Assembly: GCA_937863225.1 (NCBI GenBank)
Contig: CALMEI010000040.1
Coordinates: forward strand, 62,001 to 126,000
DNA from: an uncultured Polaromonas sp.
GTDB lineage: Bacteria; Pseudomonadota; Gammaproteobacteria; Burkholderiales; Burkholderiaceae_C
Direction of reading: 5' to 3'
Length of the DNA stretch: 64,000 nt
The position numbers and the translations under genes were made by a program. A model generated the notes under the pieces. The model did no database searches. It was given only the letters and a program-made list of their open reading frames with translations, and had not been told where the DNA came from. Shown here piece after piece: positions 47,664 through 55,665 of the stretch (positions are counted from its first letter, which is position 1; every line of letters begins with the position of its first letter).

Positions 47664-48767
47664 TTAAGCCAACAAAGCTTGTGCAAATTCTTGTGCGTTG
47701 AAGGTTTCCAGGTCTTCTACCTTTTCGCCGACACCGACAAAATAAACGGGTACAACACCTGCTGCGCGTTGGCTGCCCCACAATGCAATCGCTGCCAACA
47801 CCCCGCCTTTGGCTGTGCCGTCCAGCTTGGTGACAATGAGGCCTGTGAGTGACAACGCTTCGTCAAAAGCTTTGACTTGCATCAGTGCGTTTTGACCGGT
47901 GTTGCCGTCGATGACCAATAGCACTTCATGAGGCGCTATTGTATTTATAGCAGTATAGGCAATATCTACGCCGTCTACAGGCTGATTTATATCATTTTTT
48001 TCTTGTATTTCCGTTGCTTTTGCAGTGGATGCCGTATCGGCTTTGGCAATGATGCGTTTAATTTTTTGCAACTCGGCCATCAGGTGCAATTGCGTGGGCA
48101 AACGGCCAGCGGTGTCGATCAGCACCACATCTTTGCCGCGCGCTTTGCCAGCTATCACCGCATCGTAGCTCACTGCGGCTGGGTCAGCCCCTTCTTGGCT
48201 GATGATGTCCACCGTGTTTCTATCGGCCCACACGTTCAATTGTTCGCGCGCTGCTGCTCGAAAGGTGTCTGCCGCTGCCAGCAAAACACTCGCGCCATGT
48301 GTGGACAAATGCTTGGTGAGTTTGCCAATCGACGTGGTTTTGCCCGCGCCGTTGACACCTGCCACCATCACCACAGTGGTTGGATGCAAGCCAATTTGCA
48401 ATGGTTTTTCAAGCGGCTTCAGTAATTCTGCCAATGCCTCAGTCAATAGCGCTTTAACGGCTTGCGGTTCGGTGGCTTTGCTTTCTTTGACGCGGCGCTT
48501 CAAGTCGTCCAGCAAGTGCTGAGTGGCGGCTGTGCCGGCGTCGGCCATCAAAAGTGCCGCTTCTAAGTCTTCATACAGCGCATCGTCAATTTGTGTGCCC
48601 GTAAAAACAGTGGCTATGCTGTTGCCCGTTTTGCGCAATCCCGCTTTGAGCCTGTCCAGCCATGCTTTGCGAGGCGCCATGTCGACATTATTAGTGGCTG
48701 CTACGGCTGGCAATGCGGTGCTTGCCACCGCATCATGTGCGGGCTTCTTCTTGAAAAAACTAAACAT
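47664..48767 (-). CDS. ftsY: Signal recognition particle receptor FtsY, with repeat-derived insertion
   Basis: A 367-residue SRP GTPase that docks ribosome-nascent chain complexes at the membrane. N-domain near residues 30-120; G-domain motifs are AGVNGAGKTTSIGKL, DTAGRLP and TKLDGTAKGG, with the C-terminal VPVYFVGVGEKVEDLETF. The A-domain is short. Between KRIIAKAD and APHEVLLVIDGNTG, which are almost adjacent in other FtsY proteins, there are about 33 extra residues. About 22 of them (residues 256-277, including NDINQPVDGVDIAYTAIN) are encoded by the antisense strand of a 66-bp repeat. As FtsY is essential, this insert must be tolerated. Divergent from the M16 pair. Confidence 0.95.
   Translation of the reverse strand: MFSFFKKKPAHDAVASTALPAVAATNNVDMAPRKAWLDRLKAGLRKTGNSIATVFTGTQIDDALYEDLEAALLMADAGTAATQHLLDDLKRRVKESKATEPQAVKALLTEALAELLKPLEKPLQIGLHPTTVVMVAGVNGAGKTTSIGKLTKHLSTHGASVLLAAADTFRAAAREQLNVWADRNTVDIISQEGADPAAVSYDAVIAGKARGKDVVLIDTAGRLPTQLHLMAELQKIKRIIAKADTASTAKATEIQEKNDINQPVDGVDIAYTAINTIAPHEVLLVIDGNTGQNALMQVKAFDEALSLTGLIVTKLDGTAKGGVLAAIALWGSQRAAGVVPVYFVGVGEKVEDLETFNAQEFAQALLA
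47935..48000 (+). repeat. 66-bp dispersed repeat, copy 8 (in-frame inside ftsY)
   Basis: Begins CGCTATTGTATTTATAGC and carries AGTATAGGCAATATCTACGC. It is read antisense by ftsY. Coordinates may be off by one base. Stop codons present on other frames are avoided in the one used. Confidence 0.85.
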
Positions 48768-48854
48768 GGATTGTGGGTTTGTGAATCGGTATAGGATGGA
48801 ACGAAGTAAGCTACTTAGAATCTACAGCTATTCTATGAAACTTGGGGGCACATT

Positions 48855-50300
48855 TTGAAATTTCTACCATTGTTAGCCAAGTCGGGTTTAGGCCTGCTAG
48901 CTCTGCTATTGGGCACGTTGCCAATTGCCTGGGCTCAAGCGCCTCTGAACAACACCAGCAACACCAACCAAGTCACCCAATTCAAACTCGGCAACTGCAT
49001 CACCGTGATGGTGCAAGTAGACAAACGCGCGCCCACCGCCGTGCACATGCTGTGGGTGCGCGTGGGCTCGATGGATGAGGTAGACGGCACATCGGGTGTG
49101 GCGCACGTTCTGGAACACATGATGTTCAAAGGCACTCCCACCGTCAAAGTGGGCGAATTTTCGCGCCAAGTGGCGGCTTTGGGTGGTCAAGAAAATGCCT
49201 TTACCTCACGCGACTACACGGGTTATTACCAGCAAATACCGTCCAATAAATTAGAAGACGTGATGCGGCTGGAGGCCGACCGCTTTGCCAACAGCCAATG
49301 GGCTGATGAAGAATTTGTCAAAGAACTGGAAGTGGTGAAAGAGGAGCGCCGCATGCGAACCGAAGACTCTGCGCGTGCCCTCATGTACGAAGCGCTGAAC
49401 GCCAATATCTACACCGCCAGCCCATACCGCCGTCCCATAGTGGGCTGGATGAGCGACTTAGAAGCCATGAAACCGGCTGATGCCCGTGCATTCTTTCAAC
49501 AATGGTACACACCCGCCAACGCTGCGGTGGTGGTGGCCGGCGATGTGGATGTGGCGCAAGTGAAGGCTTGGGCTGAAAAATACTACGGCAGCATTCCAAC
49601 ACGTACCAACAGCGCATCAGTGCCTGAACGCAAGCCGCGTACCGAGCCACCACAAATGGGCATCAAACGATTTGACTTCAAAGCACCGGCTGAACAAGCC
49701 TATGTGGCATTGGCCTACAAAGTACCGCAGATTAGCCCCGAATCATTAGCCGATGCAGCCAAACCGCACGATGCGCTGGCACTGACGGTACTGGCCACTG
49801 TGTTGGATGGTTACCCCGGTGCGCGCTTGGAACGTGCGATGGCACAAGGCAAAAATGCAGTAGCCGACAGCGCAGGCGCTTACAACGGCTTGATGGGACG
49901 CGGACCCCAAATTTTCATGCTCGAAGGTGTACCTGCCAAAGGCAAAACAACCGCGCAAGTGGAAGCGGCTTTGCGCGAACAAGTGGCTTTGATTGCTAAA
50001 AATGGCGTGAGTGATGCCGAACTGCAACGCGTCATCACCCAGTGGGTGGCGCATGAGGTGTACAAAAAAGATTCGGTGATGGAGCAAGGCCGTGAGCTGG
50101 GCAGTTACTGGGCCGAAGGATTTCCTGCTGACAGCTCAGAGCGCTTGATTGCCAAGCTGCGACAAGTCAGCGCAGCCCAAGTGCAAGACGTGGCTAAAAA
50201 ATATTTTGGCGACGACCAACTCACCGTGGGTGTGCTGTTGCCACAGCCTGTCGACAAAACAAAAAAGCCTCGCACACCTGCCTTGGGCAGCAGGCATTGA
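48855..50300 (+). CDS. M16 family zinc metallopeptidase, catalytic subunit
   Basis: A 481-residue secreted or envelope peptidase of the pitrilysin/insulinase family. The inverted zinc motif HxxEH is His84-Val-Leu-Glu87-His88 (GVAHVLEHMMFKGT), with the distal zinc glutamate in the following EEFVKELEVVKEE helix. The start is TTG at 48855, preceded by a GGGGG element, and gives a clear signal peptide (MKFLPLLAKSGLGLLALLLG, then IAWAQA). It pairs with the non-catalytic M16 gene directly downstream, the usual heterodimer arrangement. Confidence 0.92.
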   Translation: MKFLPLLAKSGLGLLALLLGTLPIAWAQAPLNNTSNTNQVTQFKLGNCITVMVQVDKRAPTAVHMLWVRVGSMDEVDGTSGVAHVLEHMMFKGTPTVKVGEFSRQVAALGGQENAFTSRDYTGYYQQIPSNKLEDVMRLEADRFANSQWADEEFVKELEVVKEERRMRTEDSARALMYEALNANIYTASPYRRPIVGWMSDLEAMKPADARAFFQQWYTPANAAVVVAGDVDVAQVKAWAEKYYGSIPTRTNSASVPERKPRTEPPQMGIKRFDFKAPAEQAYVALAYKVPQISPESLADAAKPHDALALTVLATVLDGYPGARLERAMAQGKNAVADSAGAYNGLMGRGPQIFMLEGVPAKGKTTAQVEAALREQVALIAKNGVSDAELQRVITQWVAHEVYKKDSVMEQGRELGSYWAEGFPADSSERLIAKLRQVSAAQVQDVAKKYFGDDQLTVGVLLPQPVDKTKKPRTPALGSRH

Positions 50301-50319
50301 AAACAACACAGACCATGAA

Positions 50320-50385
50320 TACTACAAATTTAATAGCACTTCAGGCAATAAACATGCTGCATAGAGCCAGATTTTTCATATATTT
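50320..50385 (+). repeat. 66-bp dispersed repeat, copy 9 (supplies the start of the second M16 gene)
   Basis: Begins TACTACAAATTTAATAGCAC and carries TTCAGGCAATAAACATGCTG. It contains the ATG at 50354 that is the best start of the next gene, and encodes the first 11 residues of its signal peptide. Confidence 0.85.
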
Positions 50386-51721
50386 TTGGCTAACCATACT
50401 GTTCAGCAGTGCGCTACCGACTTACGCCGCCTTGCCCATTGAGCAATGGTCACACGCCAGTGGTGCTCAGATTTTTTTGGTACACAGTCCTGCCATACCG
50501 ATGGTGGATGTGCAAATTGATTTTGACGCCGGTAGCAGGCGCGACCCAGTGGACAAAGTGGGTTTGGCCAGCAGCACGGCGCTGATGCTTTCCAAAGGTG
50601 TGAAAGCACTGGGGTCACAGCCAGCACGGTTTCCCGCTTTAAGCGACAACCAACTCAGCGAAGCTTGGGCAGACATGGGTGCCAGCTTCAGCGCTTCAGC
50701 CAGTGACGACCGCATGAGCTTTCATTTGCGCAGCTTGACTTACCCAGATTTGCTACCCAAAGCCACCTTGCTGGCCGCCAGGCAAATGGGGCATTCAACA
50801 TTGCCCAACGCCATTTGGCTGCGCGAACGCGCCCGTTTAAGTGCCGCCATCAAAGAAGCCAACACCAAGCCAGCCACGCTCGCAACGCGCGCGTTTGAGC
50901 AAGCGGTGTACGGTGCCCACCCTTACGGTTTTGAAACCACCGAAGCGAGTTTGAACCGCATCACCCCGCGTGACATGCAAGCGGTATTGAACACACAACT
51001 GTTGGCTTGCCGCGCCAAGGTCAGCGTGGTGGGTGCGTTGACCAAAACGCAAGCTGAAGAATTAGCCAGCACGGTGCTGCAGTTTTTGCCACAAGCATCC
51101 AACCCACGCCATACGGATTGCCCAAGTTTGCCAACGGTTGACGAAGTTAAACCACTGGCCCAAGCAATTGACAAACGCATTCCATTTAACGCCGCGCAGG
51201 CGCAAGTCTTCATCGGTCAGCCTGGTTACAAGCGCAATGATCCCGACTTTTTCGCTTTGTTAGTGGGCAACCACATCTTGGGTGGCGGTGCTTTCACATC
51301 GCGCTTAACCAACGAAGTGCGCGAAAAGCGCGGATTGAGCTACAACGTTTACAGCTACTTTGCCCCCGGTAGCCACGCTGGTGCGTTCACCATCGGCCTG
51401 CAAACCCGTCCCGACCAAGCCGCACAAGCCGTGCAGGTGTCCAAAGATGTGCTGAAAGATTTTGTCGCCAACGGCCCTACAGAGACGGAACTGCAAGCTG
51501 CCAAAGATAATTTGATAGGCGGCTTTGCTCTGCGCATTGACAGCAATCAAAAGTTGTTAGGCAACGTCGCCAACATCGCGTGGAACAACTTGCCACTGAA
51601 CTACTTGGATGTTTGGACGCAACAAATTGACAAAATCACCACAGCACAAATCAAATCTGCCATGCAGCGCAAATTGCAGCCTGAGAAGATGGTGACCGTG
51701 GTGTTGGGTGGGGCGCAATAG
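50354..51721 (+). CDS. M16 family peptidase-like protein, non-catalytic partner
   Basis: A protein of about 455 residues with the M16 fold. Where the catalytic subunit has HVLEH, this one reads GLASSTALMLSKG, so zinc ligands are absent. The substrate-binding R/Y segment is retained (RLTNEVREKRGLSYNVYSYF). Such partners complete the clam-shell chamber. Starts at TTG 50297 or ATG 50315 are possible, but ATG 50354 gives a compact signal peptide, MLHRARFFIYFWLTILFSS then ALPTYA, whose first residues come from a 66-bp repeat. Probably cotranscribed with the catalytic gene (54 bp between). Confidence 0.88.
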   Translation: MLHRARFFIYFWLTILFSSALPTYAALPIEQWSHASGAQIFLVHSPAIPMVDVQIDFDAGSRRDPVDKVGLASSTALMLSKGVKALGSQPARFPALSDNQLSEAWADMGASFSASASDDRMSFHLRSLTYPDLLPKATLLAARQMGHSTLPNAIWLRERARLSAAIKEANTKPATLATRAFEQAVYGAHPYGFETTEASLNRITPRDMQAVLNTQLLACRAKVSVVGALTKTQAEELASTVLQFLPQASNPRHTDCPSLPTVDEVKPLAQAIDKRIPFNAAQAQVFIGQPGYKRNDPDFFALLVGNHILGGGAFTSRLTNEVREKRGLSYNVYSYFAPGSHAGAFTIGLQTRPDQAAQAVQVSKDVLKDFVANGPTETELQAAKDNLIGGFALRIDSNQKLLGNVANIAWNNLPLNYLDVWTQQIDKITTAQIKSAMQRKLQPEKMVTVVLGGAQ

Positions 51722-51819
51722 CCAAACCACAACACACACACTTGACGCCTGTCAATTTGGCAGCTTGAATGTCATTTTCGGAATCAACCACTGGCATGCT
51801 TCGTGCTATAACTACAGAC

Positions 51820-53124
51820 ATGTCTAAACGAAATGCAATGCTGGTTTTAATTGCGCTTGTGGTCATGATGGCTGTTGGCGTAGTTGCCTGGATACTGCGA
51901 CCAGTTGGCGTAGTTGGCTTTGAGCTCCGTGCTGCACCGCTGGTGCGCACTTTGCAATTTTCGGCCAGAGTCAGCGCCTTGTCGCGCGTAGATGTTGGCA
52001 GCACCATCACTGGACGGGTGTTGCGGGTGCTGGTAAAAGAAGGTGATGTCGTCAAAAAAGGCGATGCACTGCTGGTGCTGGAAACTGATGAGCTCAAGGC
52101 CGCGGTGTTGCAAGCGCAAGCCAATGAACAGCTGGCCGCTGCCAAACTAACCGGTTTGCGCAGCACGGGGCGCAGTGCAGTGCAGTCCACCGTGACGCAA
52201 GCTGAGTCTGTATTGTTTGCAGCTCAAGCAGATTTGCAGCGCACCCAAAAACTGGTAGCGCAAGGGTTTTTAAGCGAAGCGCGATTGGATGAAGTGCAAC
52301 GCGCCGTGGCGGTGGCGCAAGCGCAAGTCACTGGCGCGCAAGCACAGATGAGCGCCAATGCCGACCAAGGAACCGACATTGCGCAAGCGCAAGCGCAGTT
52401 GGTATCGGCCAAATCAGCGACGACGGCCGCAAAGGCACGGTTGGCGCAAGCCGCCATCAGCGCGCCAGCCGATGCCAAGGTGATAGACCGTTTGGTTGAA
52501 CCGGGTCAAATTGTGCAGGCTGGTCGTGCCCTCTTAAGTCTGACCACGCAAAACGCACCGCTCTTGACGGCCTTGGTGGATGAACGGTATTTAGAGCAAT
52601 TGCAGCTTGGACAAAACGCCGCCGTGCTGGCAGATGCGTACCCGGGTCAACGCTTCACTGCCAAGGTTGCAGCGATATCCCCGTTGGTAGATGCACAACG
52701 CGGTGCCATTGAGGTGAAGTTTGCTGTAACAGGTAAAGCACCTGCATTTTTGCGCGAAGACATGACTTTGTCGGTGGAAGTTGAAACCGCTAAACGCGAA
52801 CGTGCTTTGGTCTTACCGGTCAATGCTTTGAGATCAAAAGACACCTTAAAAAATGACCATCCCAACACCAGCACAGTTTATGTGGCGCAAAATGGACGCG
52901 TGCATGTACGGCCCGTCAAACTGGGTTTACGCACGCTCAATGCGGTTGAAGTTTTGGATGGACTGCAAGCAGGTGATGTGGTGATTGTGGGTACCAGCCC
53001 GGATGCTGACAGCAAAGTACGGGTCAAAATTGACAACACCATCCATGACCAACTGACGGCATCCGGACTCAAGACCAAGGGTGAAGACGCAGGGACAGCC
53101 ATGACCAATGCGATGGGGCGCTGA
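51820..53124 (+). CDS. HlyD-type periplasmic adaptor of an ABC exporter (MacA/DevB-like)
   Basis: An adaptor of about 434 residues anchored by one N-terminal helix (LVLIALVVMMAVGVVAWIL). The biotinyl-lipoyl-like halves (GRVLRVLVKEGDVVKKGDAL and AKVIDRLVEPGQIVQAGRAL) flank an alpha-helical hairpin rich in Ala/Gln (residues 90-200), and a beta-barrel follows. It bridges the inner-membrane permease to an outer-membrane channel not found here. Start set at 51820, in front of SKRNAMLVLIAL; a 51769 start adds 17 residues. Followed by permease and ATPase genes. Confidence 0.88.
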   Translation: MSKRNAMLVLIALVVMMAVGVVAWILRPVGVVGFELRAAPLVRTLQFSARVSALSRVDVGSTITGRVLRVLVKEGDVVKKGDALLVLETDELKAAVLQAQANEQLAAAKLTGLRSTGRSAVQSTVTQAESVLFAAQADLQRTQKLVAQGFLSEARLDEVQRAVAVAQAQVTGAQAQMSANADQGTDIAQAQAQLVSAKSATTAAKARLAQAAISAPADAKVIDRLVEPGQIVQAGRALLSLTTQNAPLLTALVDERYLEQLQLGQNAAVLADAYPGQRFTAKVAAISPLVDAQRGAIEVKFAVTGKAPAFLREDMTLSVEVETAKRERALVLPVNALRSKDTLKNDHPNTSTVYVAQNGRVHVRPVKLGLRTLNAVEVLDGLQAGDVVIVGTSPDADSKVRVKIDNTIHDQLTASGLKTKGEDAGTAMTNAMGR

Positions 53125-53135
53125 GGCTTGCCAGC

Positions 53136-54377
53136 ATGTTGTATGCCTTAGGATTTGAACGCACCGTGGCCTTGCGCTTTTTGCGTGAGGGTCGCATGCA
53201 AACCTTGCTCATCATCGTGGGCGTTGCCGCAGGGGTTGCGGTGGTTGCCTATATTTCGGCATTGATCACTGGGCTGCAAAGCAACACGCTGGAAAAAACC
53301 TTGGGTGCGCAAGCGCACATCACCGTCAGTGCGCCAGATGACAACGTCACTTCAGCACGCGTACCCAATATCCCTGGTACCACAGTGCTGGTGCAAACAC
53401 AGCCACGGGCACAGCGACCACGGTCCATTTCCAATTGGCAGCAGTTAATGCCTGTGCTGGAGGCAATGCCAGAAATTGCATCGGTGTCGCCCTCGGTGTT
53501 AGGGGCTGGACTGGCAATTCGGGGTGAAGCTACAAAAGCCATTTCACTGACAGGCGTCGAGCTTGAACGCTACGACAAAATCGTGAACCTGCGTTCAAAA
53601 GTCATCGCGGGTGTGGCGCGATTAGACCCTGGCGATGGCATCATTGGCAGCGAGCTGGCAAGTGATTTGGGTATCCGCGTGGGTGACAGGTTGTTGATCA
53701 GCACAGGCGCTGGCGTCAGCGCTACGACGGACTCATTGCGCGTGTCAGCGATTGTTGATTTGGGTGTGCGTGAACTGAACCGACGCAGTGTGATTGTGCC
53801 TCTGCGTGCGGCACAAAACTTGATCAATCTACCCGGCGGGGCCACCAACCTTGACATCAGTTTGCGCGATGTATGGCGTGCGCAAACCTTGGCAACCGAT
53901 TTATCGCAACGTTTCCCCTACAAAATAGAAAGTTGGCAACAGGCCAACGCGCAATTGGTCTCTGCTTTGAATGCGCAATCGGTCAGCACCTCATTGATAC
54001 GCGCGGTGGTCATGATTGTGGTGGTGTTGGGTATTGCCAGCGTGCTGGTGGTGTCTGTGGTGCAAAAACGCAAAGAGATTGGCATACTGCGCGCCATGGG
54101 TGCCACCCAAGGACAAGTGCTGCGTGTGTTTTTGTTGCAAGGCGCGATTGTGGGTGCCATCGGCTCTGCATTGGGGGTATTGCTGGCTGTGGTACTGATT
54201 TGGGCTTTCACATTTTTTGTGCGGGGCAGCGATGGCTTGCCACTGTTTGCCATCACGCTGGCGCCGTCACTGGCGCTGCGCATAGCTTTGATAGCCACTC
54301 TGTGCGGTGTGTTGGCCGCCGTGGCGCCGGCACGCCGAGCAGCTGCGCTTGACCCAGCATTGGCCATACGCATTTGA
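53136..54377 (+). CDS. ABC exporter permease, FtsX/LolC/DevC-like
   Basis: A 413-residue inner-membrane permease with the four-helix MacB/LolC plan: one N-terminal helix (TLLIIVGVAAGVAVVAYISA), a large periplasmic domain of about 240 residues, then three C-terminal helices. VVQKRKEIGILRAMGATQGQ is the cytoplasmic coupling element shared by FtsX-type permeases. Overlaps the potential TTG start of the ATPase gene. Works with the adaptor upstream and the ATPase downstream; substrate unknown (lipid-like molecules or peptides are typical). Confidence 0.9.
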   Translation: MLYALGFERTVALRFLREGRMQTLLIIVGVAAGVAVVAYISALITGLQSNTLEKTLGAQAHITVSAPDDNVTSARVPNIPGTTVLVQTQPRAQRPRSISNWQQLMPVLEAMPEIASVSPSVLGAGLAIRGEATKAISLTGVELERYDKIVNLRSKVIAGVARLDPGDGIIGSELASDLGIRVGDRLLISTGAGVSATTDSLRVSAIVDLGVRELNRRSVIVPLRAAQNLINLPGGATNLDISLRDVWRAQTLATDLSQRFPYKIESWQQANAQLVSALNAQSVSTSLIRAVVMIVVVLGIASVLVVSVVQKRKEIGILRAMGATQGQVLRVFLLQGAIVGAIGSALGVLLAVVLIWAFTFFVRGSDGLPLFAITLAPSLALRIALIATLCGVLAAVAPARRAAALDPALAIRI

Positions 54378-54391
54378 CGTTATCAAAACAC

Positions 54392-55120
54392 ATGTCTACT
54401 ACCGTTCAACAACAGCCACTCATCACACTTAGCAACATCAAAAAAAGCTACAACCTTGGCCTGCCCAACGAAGCTGAAGTGTTGCATGGGTTGTCTTTAA
54501 GCATAGGCACTGGTGAATTTGTTGCTTTGATTGGTCCATCAGGTTCGGGCAAAAGTACCTTGCTCAATATCATTGGTTTGCTGGAACGCATGACCAGTGG
54601 GAGTTACAACATTCAAGGCGTTGAAACCACGGGCATGGACGATGCCGCGCTGACTTTGATGCGCCGACAAATGCTGGGCTTTGTCTTTCAGTTTCACCAC
54701 TTGTTGCCGGCGTTCACAGCGCTTGAAAACGTGACACTACCGGCCTTGATGCGCGAAGGCAGTGTGACCAAGGCGCAAAAAGAAAAGGCGCGTGCCATTC
54801 TTGCAGCAGTTGGTCTTGAAAACGCCATGCAAAAACGCCCCAGTGAACTATCGGGTGGCATGCAGCAAAGGGTCGCCATAGCCAGGGCATTGGTTTTGAA
54901 CCCACCGTTGGTTCTGGCCGATGAGCCCACAGGCAACTTGGACACCGCATCGTCCAACGAAGTGTTCACTGTGCTCAGGCAATTACACGCCGAATTAAAT
55001 TTGTCCTTTGTCATCGTGACGCACGACCAAAGCCTGGCCGCCAGATGCGATCGCATCATTGAAATTGTTGATGGTCAGATCAAACGAGATGAAGCCATCA
55101 GTGCCAAAGCAGCAGCGTAA
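54392..55120 (+). CDS. ABC exporter ATPase, LolD/MacB-like
   Basis: A 242-residue ATPase. Walker A GPSGSGKST, signature LSGGMQQRVAIARAL, Walker B LVLADEPTGNLD, and the H-loop VTHDQ are intact, as is the family-specific FVFQFHHLLPAFTALENV. ATG 54392 is preferred over a TTG at 54374. Drives the permease encoded just upstream. The LolD-like sequence reflects the family, not proof of lipoprotein sorting. Confidence 0.93.
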   Translation: MSTTVQQQPLITLSNIKKSYNLGLPNEAEVLHGLSLSIGTGEFVALIGPSGSGKSTLLNIIGLLERMTSGSYNIQGVETTGMDDAALTLMRRQMLGFVFQFHHLLPAFTALENVTLPALMREGSVTKAQKEKARAILAAVGLENAMQKRPSELSGGMQQRVAIARALVLNPPLVLADEPTGNLDTASSNEVFTVLRQLHAELNLSFVIVTHDQSLAARCDRIIEIVDGQIKRDEAISAKAAA

Positions 55121-55139
55121 TAGCTAATTAAACCGAAAA

Positions 55140-55646
55140 TTATTTGTAAATTTTCTTCAGCAACAGCAGCAATGTTTTGCGCTCGTCTTTGCTGAGCTTG
55201 GCGGTTTTGTCGATTTCTAATTCGGCTGCGGTTTTTTCCGCTTGGCGCATCATGTCAGCGCCTGTGGGTGTGAGGTGCAAACCCATGGCGCGACCATCGG
55301 TGGGGTGCGGTAGACGGGTGATGAGTTTGCGTTTGGCCAAAGAGTTGATCATGCTGACCATATTGGGCGCTTGTATACCCAAGGCATTACACAGTTGTTT
55401 GGACGTGATACCAGGGTTGTGTGTGATGAGGGACAGCACTGAAAAATCAATAGTGCGCAACCCATACACCGCCATGCGGCACATGAATTCGTCAATGATG
55501 ACCAGCGCCGTGCGTCGCGCGTTATAGCCCACCAATGTTTCTAAATAACGGGTGTTGACTTTCTTTACGTGGGGAATGTGCTGGGCGATTGGGTTGTCGG
55601 CTGGTGCTGTCATGCTGTGCTTGGGTTTATCAAATTCTTCAAGCAT
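55140..55646 (-). CDS. MarR-family transcriptional regulator
   Basis: A winged-helix repressor of about 168 residues. The DNA-binding core is ITSKQLCNALGIQAPNMVSM, and the wing RLPHPTDGRAMGLHLTPTG is well conserved. ATG 55646 is chosen; a GTG at 55661 would extend it by five residues. It is the last gene of a six-gene minus-strand operon for aromatic acids, 20 bp after the acyl-CoA dehydrogenase. MarR regulators of hydroxycinnamate degradation (CouR, FerR types) sense the CoA thioester, so this one probably represses its own operon, perhaps at the palindrome near 63.08 kb. Confidence 0.88.
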   Translation of the reverse strand: MLEEFDKPKHSMTAPADNPIAQHIPHVKKVNTRYLETLVGYNARRTALVIIDEFMCRMAVYGLRTIDFSVLSLITHNPGITSKQLCNALGIQAPNMVSMINSLAKRKLITRLPHPTDGRAMGLHLTPTGADMMRQAEKTAAELEIDKTAKLSKDERKTLLLLLKKIYK

Positions 55647-55665
55647 GGTAAACGACGCCACGTTT

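Noticed and set aside
55120..55145. Possible partial copy of the 66-bp repeat (TAATAGCTAATTAAACC)
   Set aside because: Only the TAATAGC segment matches; the GGCAATAAATACGCC core is absent.
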